53,430 bases of DNA, taken from an uncultured bacterium. GTDB lineage: Bacteria; Bacteroidota; Bacteroidia; Bacteroidales; Rikenellaceae. The stretch spans positions 1-53,430 of the forward strand of contig CAJMNH010000011.1 in assembly GCA_905214725.1 (NCBI GenBank), read 5' to 3'. A model generated the notes under the pieces. That model was not told where the DNA came from. It saw only the letters and a list, made by a program, of their open reading frames with translations, and did no database searches. Positions 1 to 7,288 of the stretch are shown piece by piece. Position 1 is the stretch's first letter. Each line of letters opens with the position of its first letter. The position numbers were made by a program, and so were the translations under genes.

Positions 1-387
1 CCCTCCCTGCGGCGTTGATATGCAATGTAAGATTGCAATGCCGCAAATAAAAAAGCAAGGGCGCAGGTGTAATTCCAACGGTCGGCTTTGCAGGGCCTTA
101 TCCGGTAATTATCCTTACGCCCAAGCCGCCTACGGCGCAAGGCCGCAGGCATAGCAAGGGTTTCAGACAAATTTACACCGGATTCGAGTAATCTGCAAAT
201 TTACCGTTGGCATAAAGGTTTGTCCTAACCTTTCAAATATATTATGACTATTGAGTCAATTTCCTATACAAAGTTAGCATAATTTCTGCTGTTAGATGAT
301 AAGTAATATTTGCAAATATATATAAATAATCGGCAAAGTATTCGCGAGTATGCGCAAAAATATTGATTTGGTTATTTTTTTGCATTC
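1..387. other. Gene-free AT-rich left edge
   Basis: I find no supported gene here. The stretch is clearly richer in A and T than the core genes further right. A small inverted repeat lies at 214-233 (7-bp arms, 6-nt loop). The last 80 bases are very AT-rich and must hold the promoter of the regulator at 388, but no clean -33/-7 pair with normal spacing is visible. The composition suggests the edge of a transferred or decaying region; its other end lies outside the window. Confidence 0.4.
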
Positions 388-636
388 ATGGCCAAAAAAT
401 CGCGATACTACCTCGACCGAGAATTTGTTGACAAAATTGCACAACGCATAAAAGAGTTGCGCAATGGACATGGCCATACGCAAGAATACTTGATCGATAG
501 AGTTCATTTGAGCATTAACAGTTATGAAACGGGAAGTAAGATTCCTACTTTAATGTCAATTCTAAAAATTTGCGAATTTTATAAAATCACCCTCGACGAG
601 TTTTTCGCCCCACTGAATTATCCCCCGAAAGAATAA
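388..636 (+). CDS. Small XRE/Cro-type helix-turn-helix regulator
   Basis: An 82-residue protein that is almost entirely one Cro/C1-type DNA-binding domain. Residues about 15-70 carry the five-helix pattern, with the turn around THTQEYL and the recognition helix near LSINSYETGSKIP, followed by the usual leucine-rich fourth and fifth helices. There is no ligand-binding or membrane domain, so it probably acts as a dimeric repressor or activator. The gene stands alone, is much more AT-rich than the genes from 1161 onwards, and has a decayed paralogue of its 3' end about 250 bp downstream. This suggests acquisition followed by local duplication. Its target is unknown; the perfect 12-bp inverted repeat just downstream (691-720) is one candidate operator. 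Family assignment is firm, function is not. Confidence 0.85.
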   Translation: MAKKSRYYLDREFVDKIAQRIKELRNGHGHTQEYLIDRVHLSINSYETGSKIPTLMSILKICEFYKITLDEFFAPLNYPPKE

Positions 637-690
637 GCCGATTCTCGGAACGGAAGGCTAATGTTTCAATAAAAAATTGCAACAACGATT

Positions 691-720
691 TGTTTCAATG
701 CCAATATCGGCATTGAAACA
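691..720. repeat. Perfect 12-bp inverted repeat after the XRE gene
   Basis: Arms 691-702 and 709-720 (tgtttcaatgcc and its exact complement) are separated by six bases. It lies 55 bp past the stop of the XRE gene. No T-run follows, so an operator-like dyad or a weak terminator are both possible. Confidence 0.6.
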
Positions 721-781
721 GGCCGATAGCGCTCGGTCTTAGGATATTGGCTGTCCCTCCCCTGCAATTATTGCAATATTA

Positions 782-889
782 CATTGTGTAAATTTCAAGA
801 ATATTTCGATAAAACCGTTCCTTTGTTAATTTTACAACATCGCCCTTGTCGAACTCGTCGCTCCGCTGAATTATTCTCCGAAAGTATAA
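782..889 (+). pseudogene. Decayed second copy of the XRE regulator (3' end only)
   Basis: Read in the frame ending with the stop at 887-889, the conceptual product ends APLNYSPKV, matching APLNYPPKE at the end of the 388-636 protein. Upstream the match continues: C-stop-FYNIALVELVA against CEFYKITLDEFFA, the gaa codon for Glu having become taa. The N-terminal two thirds are absent. Nucleotide similarity runs past the stop codons into the 3' flank (a shared caataaaaaattg block at about 672 and 921), so the event copied a locus segment with an offset of about 253 bp. The alignment was done by eye. Confidence 0.7.
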
Positions 890-1160
890 AACCGATTCTT
901 GGGCCGGCCGGCAGATTATACAATAAAAAATTGTATAACGATACCGAAAGCGACGGTTTTCCGTTTCTGAATCCGATAAGAAAATATCTGTAAGGCCTTA
1001 AAATCTTACAGGCATTTGTCCGGTTCCGTACGGAATCATACGAACCGGATGAAACCGAGTTCGTCGATCCTTATTTTGTGTAAGTCGCTGATTGACCGGT
1101 TGGGAATAGGTCGTGCGCCGCTTCGAGCGTCATCGCCTTATTTTCGGACGCCGTTATGGC

Positions 1161-1721
1161 TTAAAGAATGTAGACGACGATCAGTCCCTCGCGCAGTTCG
1201 AGCCGCATCGGAATCGGTTCGCCGCCGCGGATACGGCCTACGACCTTGCCCGCCGTGAAGTCGATCCGTTCGACTGCGAGGTCGCGCAGCAGGTCTAACT
1301 CCGGCCGTCCGGCATATTTGTAGAGCGTCTCCTTCGCGCACCAGACGACGCCCGCCGTGCGGGGATCGTCGCCGAGCGCGGCTTCGGCCGGAGAGAGAAA
1401 TCGCGATGCCGCACGGGTGAAATTGCGGGTTTCGGGTTCGATGTCCACGGCGCAGGGGCGGTCGGAGATCGTCACGGCGGCATACCCGCCACCATGCGAG
1501 ACTCCGATCCGCCGCGGGTCGTCGAGCAACAGGGGCGCGCCCGCTGTGTCGTAAACGATGCGCACGGCCCCCAGTTCACGGTAGACGACGGCGCGCCACG
1601 TGAGGTATTCGGCCTGTCGGCGGGGCGGAAAAGCGGCCACGGCCGCCCAATCGTCGTCGGTCACCCGCCCGCGCAATTCGTCGGGCGGAATCAGCGGAGT
1701 GAGGATGCAGCGGGCGGTCAT
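1161..1721 (-). CDS. 4'-phosphopantetheinyl transferase superfamily protein
   Basis: This 186-residue protein should transfer the phosphopantetheine arm of coenzyme A to a serine of an acyl carrier or similar protein. The family signatures are present in order: RRQAEYLTWR near residue 35, SHGGGYAAV near 75, the metal-binding VDIE at 92-95, and WCAKETLYK at 127-135 (the W-x-x-K-E-x-x-x-K motif). The length fits single-domain Sfp/AcpT-type enzymes. The ATG at 1721 lies 54 bp after gldE on the same strand, and a gldE-PPTase pairing is common in Bacteroidota, so it is probably the last gene of that operon. Whether it serves fatty-acid synthesis or a secondary carrier protein cannot be told from the sequence. 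Confidence 0.88.
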   Translation of the reverse strand: MTARCILTPLIPPDELRGRVTDDDWAAVAAFPPRRQAEYLTWRAVVYRELGAVRIVYDTAGAPLLLDDPRRIGVSHGGGYAAVTISDRPCAVDIEPETRNFTRAASRFLSPAEAALGDDPRTAGVVWCAKETLYKYAGRPELDLLRDLAVERIDFTAGKVVGRIRGGEPIPMRLELREGLIVVYIL

Positions 1722-1775
1722 GGTTCTTGGATCGATTCTAAGGTGAAAAGCGCGAAGATTCGCTTTTGCGCGGGG

Positions 1776-3062
1776 TTATTCGGGCAGGGTCACCTGCACC
1801 TTCTCGATGCGGCGGCCTTCGATGGTATGGGCCGTGAAACGCATGTTGTGCGTCGTCACGACGTCGCCCTTTCTGAGAAAGTCGCGCCGGATTTCGAGCA
1901 TCAGGCCTGCGAGCGTCTCGGCATCGCCCTTGACGTCGGCGAACGTATCTTCGGGGAGTTGCAGGATGCGTTCGAAATCGCCGATATGGGTCTTGCCGTC
2001 GAAAAGGTAGTTGCGTTCGTCGAGTTTGGTATAGGCGCTCTCTACGGCGTCGCTCTCGTCCGAAATCTCGCCGACGATCTCTTCCAGAATGTCTTCGAGC
2101 GAGACGATGCCCATTGTCGAGCCGTATTCGTCCACGACCACGGCCATGTGCACTTTGTTCGACTGGAACTCTTCGAGCAGATCGTTGATCTTCTTATGCT
2201 CGGGCACGAAATAGGCCTTGCGCAGCAGTTGCTGCCACCCGAATTCGTCGCCGTTGTTGATGTAGGGCAGCAGGTCTTTGACGTAGAGGATGCCCTTGAT
2301 GTTGTCCAGATCTTCGTCGTAGACCGGAATGCGCGAGAAGCCCGAGGCGATGATGCGTTCCTTGACGCTCAGGTAGCTGTCGCCGATCCCGACGGCCACG
2401 ACGTCCACGCGGGGTTTCATGATCTCCTGCACCTCGGTGTTGGCGAATTTGACGATTCCAGAGAGCATGTTGTGTTCTTCGGCGGACGAAGTGTTGGTCA
2501 GGTCGACGGCGTCGGCCAGTTCGTCGAGCGAAATTTCGTTCTTCCGTGCGGCGTGTTCGCTGATGGTGCTGCTCGTACGGATCAGGATGTAGGAGAAGGG
2601 GCGCATCAGCCAGCGTAACATCAGAATAAATCGCGCCACCGTGCGGGCGAACCGCAGCGGACGGCTTTGAGCCAGCACTTTAGGGATGATCTCGCCGAAG
2701 AGCAGCAGCAGGAAGGTGGCGATGACCGATTCGAAGAGGAACTGCATGCCGGCCGACCCGAAGGTAAAGAGCGCATCGATGATGCGTGCGGCCAGAATGA
2801 CGATGCAGATGTTCACCAGATTGTTGACCACCAGAATCGTTGCCAGCAACTGATCGACGTTGCCGAGCAGCCGCAGAATCGCGTCGTTCGACGATTTCTC
2901 GGGATGCGCCTTGATTCCCCGAATATCGTGCGGCGTGAGCGAAAAGAACGAAGTCTCGGCGCCCGAAACAAGGGCCGAGACCACCAACAGACACACCGTA
3001 ATCGCTCCCGGCAGGAGCAGACCGATGTCTACGGGGTTGAGTGTAACCAGACTGCCTTCCAA
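1776..3062 (-). CDS. gldE: GldE-like CNNM/CorC-family membrane protein with CBS domains
   Basis: A 428-residue inner-membrane protein. Residues about 10-190 form the DUF21/CNNM transmembrane domain (four hydrophobic stretches, GAETSFFSL after the first). Residues about 205-330 form a CBS pair (typical segment VHMAVVVDEYGSTMGIVSLEDILEE), followed by a CorC/HlyC-type C-terminal domain. In Bacteroidota this architecture next to a PPTase is called GldE, first linked to gliding; in non-gliding gut species it more likely works in ion transport or envelope maintenance. The start looks unusual: the first usable codon is TTG at 3062, because an in-frame TAG lies three codons upstream and no ATG follows in the early frame. 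It sits 36 bp after ftsZ, so it is probably co-transcribed with the division genes. Confidence 0.85.
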   Translation of the reverse strand: MEGSLVTLNPVDIGLLLPGAITVCLLVVSALVSGAETSFFSLTPHDIRGIKAHPEKSSNDAILRLLGNVDQLLATILVVNNLVNICIVILAARIIDALFTFGSAGMQFLFESVIATFLLLLFGEIIPKVLAQSRPLRFARTVARFILMLRWLMRPFSYILIRTSSTISEHAARKNEISLDELADAVDLTNTSSAEEHNMLSGIVKFANTEVQEIMKPRVDVVAVGIGDSYLSVKERIIASGFSRIPVYDEDLDNIKGILYVKDLLPYINNGDEFGWQQLLRKAYFVPEHKKINDLLEEFQSNKVHMAVVVDEYGSTMGIVSLEDILEEIVGEISDESDAVESAYTKLDERNYLFDGKTHIGDFERILQLPEDTFADVKGDAETLAGLMLEIRRDFLRKGDVVTTHNMRFTAHTIEGRRIEKVQVTLPE

Positions 3063-3098
3063 ATTCGTCTATTTTCGTTTTGCACTGCTTGCCGTCCC

Positions 3099-4412
3099 TT
3101 AGTCGAAGAGGGAACCGCCCTCCTCTTGTGCAGGCTTCGCTGTCGTGTCGACCTCCTCTTTGAGCACCTCTTTGCGGCTGCCCGAAGACTCGACGATCAA
3201 CTCGGCCTTGCGCGTCCGATAGGCCGGTACGGCCAGTTGCGCATCGATGTTCTTGTAGCGCGTCGGCCGTTCGCCCAGCATCACCTGCGTCATGGGGCGC
3301 AGCGTCGGCACGGGGCGCGGCTTGATCGGTTCGAGCACCGTACTCTCCTCGCGGGGCTGCGCGACGATGGTGTCGGCGGGCGAAAGGATCGGTTTTACGG
3401 GACGTTCGATCGCCGCGCCGTCGAATCCCGTCGCCACGACGACCAGTTCGATCCGCCGTTCCAATTGCGGTTTGACGCTCGTGCCCCAGATGATATTGGC
3501 GTCGTGTACGGTGCCGTCGGGGGCCTGCACGCTGGCATGCGACTGGATGTATTTCAGAATCTCCATCACCTCGTCCAGCGCCAGCGAATCGGCGTCGGAG
3601 GTCGAGATGTTCAGCAGGATATTTTTCGCGCCCGATATGAGCGTATGGTCGAGCAGCGGCGATTCGAGCGACGCGCGGGCCACTTCCGTGGCGCGGTGCT
3701 CACCCTCGGCCGTAGCCACCGACATGTGGGCGCGGCCGCTGTCGCGCATCACCTTCGAGACGTCGGCGAAATCGACGTTGACCATGTCGCTTTCGACGGT
3801 GATGATTTCGGCGATGCCCTTGGCGGCCGATGCGAGGATGTCGTCGGCCTTGCCGAAAGCCTGTTTGAGCGAGAGGCGGCCGTACATCTCGACGATGTTT
3901 TCGTTGTTGATCACCAGCAGCGAATCGACGTTGCGGCTCAACTCCTCGATACCCCGAAAGGCTTGTTCGTAGCGGATCTTGCCTTCGACGGCCAGCGGCG
4001 AGGTGACGATCCCGACGGTGAGGATGCCCATTTCATGCGCCAGCTTGGCGATCACGGGCGATGCGCCCGTGCCCGTGCCGCCGCCCATGCCGGCCGTGAC
4101 GAAAAGCATGCGCGTTCCGGCGGCTTCGAGCCGGCGGCGGATGTCGTCGAGCGATTCGATGGCCGCCTTGCGTCCGTTCTCGGGATCGTTGCCGGCGCCG
4201 AGTCCTTCGCGGCCCAGCTGCACCTTCTCCTCGACGGGACTGTTGTCCAGCGCCTGCGCATCGGTGTTGCAGACCATGAACCCGACATCCTTGATGCCGA
4301 GGTCCCACATATGGTTTACGGCGTTGCCGCCGGCGCCGCCGACGCCTACCACCATGATTATCGAAGATTTATCTTTTGCCGCAGCAATTTCGTTCATCAG
4401 ATCGTCACTCAT
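3099..4412 (-). CDS. ftsZ: Cell division GTPase FtsZ
   Basis: The tubulin-like GTPase that polymerises at midcell to form the Z ring. The 437-residue product has GVGGAGGNAVNHM at 23-35, the GGGTGTG signature loop at 110-116, and the T7-loop type NVDFADVSKVM around 215. The stretch VPAYRTRK near 395-402 resembles the conserved C-terminal FtsZ peptide that binds FtsA, but it is followed by a further acidic tail of about 35 residues ending GGSLFD, so the binding peptide is not at the extreme end. ATG at 4412. A 216-bp spacer separates it from ftsA upstream, longer than other gaps in the cluster, and that spacer contains a copy of a dispersed hairpin element. Confidence 0.98.
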   Translation of the reverse strand: MSDDLMNEIAAAKDKSSIIMVVGVGGAGGNAVNHMWDLGIKDVGFMVCNTDAQALDNSPVEEKVQLGREGLGAGNDPENGRKAAIESLDDIRRRLEAAGTRMLFVTAGMGGGTGTGASPVIAKLAHEMGILTVGIVTSPLAVEGKIRYEQAFRGIEELSRNVDSLLVINNENIVEMYGRLSLKQAFGKADDILASAAKGIAEIITVESDMVNVDFADVSKVMRDSGRAHMSVATAEGEHRATEVARASLESPLLDHTLISGAKNILLNISTSDADSLALDEVMEILKYIQSHASVQAPDGTVHDANIIWGTSVKPQLERRIELVVVATGFDGAAIERPVKPILSPADTIVAQPREESTVLEPIKPRPVPTLRPMTQVMLGERPTRYKNIDAQLAVPAYRTRKAELIVESSGSRKEVLKEEVDTTAKPAQEEGGSLFD

Positions 4413-4490
4413 AATTCCTTAACTCTTTTTCCTTGGGCGTTCGTTCCGGCTGCCGATCGAAAGCATTGCATCTCGTTCCTTTTTTCTGCG

Positions 4491-4523
4491 CTCGGCCGAA
4501 ATCCGTAAGCGGCTTCTGCGCTC
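4491..4523 (+). repeat. Degenerate copy of a dispersed hairpin element (ftsA-ftsZ spacer)
   Basis: Shares the flanks ctcggc and ttctgcgctcg with the promoter-bearing repeats at 18020 and 27115 (there on the opposite strand) and with the copy at 23843. The centre is a different short stem, ccgtaagcgg. It lies in the otherwise featureless 216-bp spacer between ftsA and ftsZ. Confidence 0.5.
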
Positions 4524-4628
4524 GCTTGTCGAAACCGGTTATTTCCGACCGTTGTTTTTCACCGCTTCTTCCCGATCCGGCAGGCGGTGCACGCCGGTTA
4601 TTCTTCCTTCGGCGGGTTTTGGCCTTCT

Positions 4629-6119
4629 TTAAATCTCCTCGTCCTCCGACCCCGTGAAGAAATCGTCCAGACGGGTACCCAGCGATTGTTTGAGTTTGTC
4701 GAGCAGCCCCCGCTTTTGGCGGTGCGCCGTCTCCGGCGTCCCGGTTGTCTCTCCTTCGGTCGTATTCGGCCCCTCCGTTGCGCCGGTTGCGGCAGAGACC
4801 GGAGGGGTGGCCGGTGCGGGTGCGGCGACGGGCCGCGGAGGATAGGAGGGTTGCGTCGCGGCGCCTGCGGCCGATTTCCCGATGCCGGAGTAAGGCGTCG
4901 CGCGGGGAATCGTCGGCCCTGTGGGCTGTCCGGCAGCCGCCTGTCGCGGTACGTCGGTCACGGCGCAGTCGCCGTTTTCGGAGCCGCAAAGCAGCAGCCC
5001 GATCGCCGTGGCATAGGCCGGTGAGGCGGCGCACTCCTTCGACGTTTCGGCTACCGCCTCTTCGGCGCTGCCGATTCGCACTTCCATTCCCGTCACGCGG
5101 CGGAACAGTTCATCGATATGTTGCAGCTGCGCCGAACCGCCCGTCAGCACGATGCCGTAAGCCAGCTTGTCGCCGAATCCCGAATCCTTGATCTCCTGCG
5201 CGACGTACTCCGCGATGTCGCGGGCGCGAGATTCGATCACGACGGCCAGATTGCGCAGCAGAATGTCCTTGGTCTCCTTGGCCGTGCGTCCCTTCACGCT
5301 TACCATTTTGTTCTCGGGCGCCAGTTCGGCCACCGCCGACCCGAATTTGCGTTTGAGGCTGTCCACATGGCGTTCCAGAATGCCCAGCGTGCGGATGTCG
5401 TTGTTGATCGCCCCCGCTCCCATCGGGATGGTTGCAATGTAGCGTGGCACGTTGCGGTAGTAGACCGCCACGTCGGTCACGCCGCCGCCGATATTGACCA
5501 CGGCGGCGCCTTCCTCCTTTTCGTCCGAAGAGAGGACGGCTGCGGCCGTCACCAGTGCATTGGCGTACATTCCCAGCGAACGGATGCCCAGCCGTCGCAA
5601 TGCCAGATTGAGCCGTTCGATCGGAGTCTTGGAGCAGAGAATGAAGTTGAAGGTCGAAGCGAGCCGCTTCCCGAACGATCCTACGGGGTCGGCCACCTCC
5701 TGATTCTCGTCGACGAGGTAATTTTGCGGAATGCGCTCCATGATGGTCTCGTCGTCGGGCGCCTGCACGTTGCGCATGCGGTCGAAGAGCGCCTCGACAT
5801 CGGTGCGGTTCACTCCGTTTTGGGGATCGGAGGTGAAGACGTGGTCGGTATGGCGGGCGCAGCGCACGAAATCGCCCGAGATGCCGGTATAGGCCTCGGT
5901 GATGCGGATGCCCAACTCCTCGCCGACGGCCTCGACGGCCGCCTTGATGGAATTGCTCACCTGCTCGATATTCGTAATCATACCCGCCTTCACTCCCTGC
6001 GAGGGTTTCGAGACGATGCTGCGGATGACCAGACCTCCCTCGGCGTCACGTTCGGCGACGGCTACCACGACGTTCGACGATCCCAGATCGATTGCGACGA
6101 TGTAATTCTTCTTCTCCAC
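4629..6119 (-). CDS. ftsA: Cell division protein FtsA
   Basis: Actin-like ATPase that ties FtsZ filaments to the membrane and recruits later divisome proteins. I take the GTG at 6119 as the start, because the family N-terminus (EKKNYIVAIDLGSSNV) begins right there; the longer open frame reaches into ftsQ and has no family similarity. The product is 496 residues. It has the phosphate-1 motif AIDLGSSNVVVA, the SHS2 region near 90-165, and GGSAQLQHIDELF in the second ATP-binding lobe. A Pro/Thr-rich linker of about 60 residues leads to a C-terminal amphipathic helix (LLDKLKQSLGTRLDDFF) that is the expected membrane-targeting sequence. It follows ftsQ by 71 bp. Confidence 0.95.
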   Translation of the reverse strand: MEKKNYIVAIDLGSSNVVVAVAERDAEGGLVIRSIVSKPSQGVKAGMITNIEQVSNSIKAAVEAVGEELGIRITEAYTGISGDFVRCARHTDHVFTSDPQNGVNRTDVEALFDRMRNVQAPDDETIMERIPQNYLVDENQEVADPVGSFGKRLASTFNFILCSKTPIERLNLALRRLGIRSLGMYANALVTAAAVLSSDEKEEGAAVVNIGGGVTDVAVYYRNVPRYIATIPMGAGAINNDIRTLGILERHVDSLKRKFGSAVAELAPENKMVSVKGRTAKETKDILLRNLAVVIESRARDIAEYVAQEIKDSGFGDKLAYGIVLTGGSAQLQHIDELFRRVTGMEVRIGSAEEAVAETSKECAASPAYATAIGLLLCGSENGDCAVTDVPRQAAAGQPTGPTIPRATPYSGIGKSAAGAATQPSYPPRPVAAPAPATPPVSAATGATEGPNTTEGETTGTPETAHRQKRGLLDKLKQSLGTRLDDFFTGSEDEEI

Positions 6120-6190
6120 GTTTGTCAGCTTTGTTTTCAACGGGCGTTTACGTTGCGGGCGGCCTTTTTCGCCGCTCGCTCGTAACCGCC

Positions 6191-7285
6191 CTATTTTGTG
6201 CACACCACTTGTTCCTTGTATTTGACGTTGATCGTGCGGTACGCTTCCCATCCGATATTCCGCAGTCCGCGGCGGTAGAAGGTCAGCAGTTTCGCAAGTT
6301 TCTCTTCCGCGCCGTCGGGGCCGCCGAAGATCACCGTATGACTACCTGTGCGGGGCACCAACTCGATCTCGGGCGCACCGCCCGGGCCTTTTGCAACAAC
6401 GATCTGGACGATCTCCGATCGCCAGAAATCGTCCTTCTCGACGAGCACCACAAAGTTAAGCAGTTTCAGGAAATCTTCGCAGTTTTTCCGTAACTTTTTT
6501 TGTTTTTCCGCTTCGGCCGCCTGTCGGGCGGCTATTTTATCGATCCGCTCCTGCAAGACCCGCGCCGTATAGCGGTATTTGCGGCGCAGCTGCGCCTTTT
6601 TTTCGCGCAGCTCCTTCACGCGCCGGTCGAAGTTCTCGCGGCGTTCGAACCACCCTTTTTTGATGGTCATGCGGCGCAGTGCCTTGATGTTCTCGTCGTT
6701 CTCGCGTTCGGCGCGGAAAAGCGGATATTTCTCGCGTTCGATCTCGGCGATGCGGGCGTTCGACGCGGCGATCTCGCCGGCGATGTAGTCCGTTACCGGT
6801 CCCGTATAGGATGCAGGGACGGGCGGCGTATAGGAGCCGGTCATGACGGGGACATAGAGCGCCGACGACTGCGGGGCGGCAAAGAGGTATCCTCCGTCGG
6901 TCGCGTAAGCGTTGTATCCGTCGAAAAGCAACCGGACAATAGGTTTGCGCTGGTTTACCGTGATGTGCAGCGCGCCGCCGTAGTCGATCGAAGCGGTGGC
7001 GTCGGCCACGAATCCGTTGCGCAGGATCAGCGCCTCGATGGCCCGCAGATCGACCTCTCGGGCTGCGGATCCCGTGATCTTCAGCCCGCTGCGGGCGATC
7101 CATTGCCGCACCATTCCGCTTGTGACGAGTTGTCCGTAGGACGAACTGTCGGCGATCTCGATATCGAGTCGTTCGACGACGAGCGTCTGCCGGTGGGTGC
7201 GCACCCTCACGGCCGAGTAGACAATATACCCGGCAACGGCTGCCCAAAGCAGCCCGATGAGCGTGTATCGCAATGGTCTGGGCAT
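6191..7285 (-). CDS. ftsQ: Cell division protein FtsQ/DivIB, with a charged helical insertion
   Basis: Bitopic divisome scaffold. Residues 1-26 hold a basic N-terminus and one transmembrane helix (LIGLLWAAVAGYIVYSA). Residues about 35-115 look like the POTRA domain, and ALHITVNQRKPIVRLL begins the beta domain. The product is 364 residues, well above what I expect for Bacteroidota FtsQ. The extra length lies between about 170 and 270, a highly charged K/R/E-rich helical stretch (EIAASNARIAEIEREKYPLF to RQAAEAEKQKKLRKNCEDF) inserted into the beta domain, which resumes with FLKLLNFVVLVEKDDFW. The identification rests on the position murC-ftsQ-ftsA and the N- and C-terminal patterns. ATG at 7285, 3 bp after murC. 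Confidence 0.88.
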   Translation of the reverse strand: MPRPLRYTLIGLLWAAVAGYIVYSAVRVRTHRQTLVVERLDIEIADSSSYGQLVTSGMVRQWIARSGLKITGSAAREVDLRAIEALILRNGFVADATASIDYGGALHITVNQRKPIVRLLFDGYNAYATDGGYLFAAPQSSALYVPVMTGSYTPPVPASYTGPVTDYIAGEIAASNARIAEIEREKYPLFRAERENDENIKALRRMTIKKGWFERRENFDRRVKELREKKAQLRRKYRYTARVLQERIDKIAARQAAEAEKQKKLRKNCEDFLKLLNFVVLVEKDDFWRSEIVQIVVAKGPGGAPEIELVPRTGSHTVIFGGPDGAEEKLAKLLTFYRRGLRNIGWEAYRTINVKYKEQVVCTK

Positions 7286-7288
7286 CGG

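Larger units (their letters stand above)
637..1160. other. Gene-poor interval with duplicated XRE tail
   Basis: No intact gene is supported in these 524 bases. The interval holds the 12-bp inverted repeat at 691-720, the XRE remnant at 782-889 with about 55 bp of duplicated 3' flank, and a bulged 10-bp inverted repeat at 1020-1048 between the remnant and the 3' end of the minus-strand phosphopantetheinyl transferase gene. Composition shifts from AT-rich to GC-rich at about 1000-1150, marking the border with core chromosome. Confidence 0.5.

Noticed and set aside
1020..1048. Bulged 10-bp inverted repeat as the terminator of the PPTase gene
   Set aside because: It is more than 110 bp past the stop, has a bulge and no T-run; too weak for a call.
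2667..4508. A 613-codon open frame on the plus strand opposite ftsZ
   Set aside because: Arg/His/Asp-rich mirror of GC-rich codons in ftsZ; no domain pattern, while the minus strand encodes a full FtsZ.
6120..6251. Longer FtsA starting at 6251 inside ftsQ
   Set aside because: The added 44 residues are Arg/Lys-rich shadow of ftsQ; family similarity begins at the GTG at 6119.
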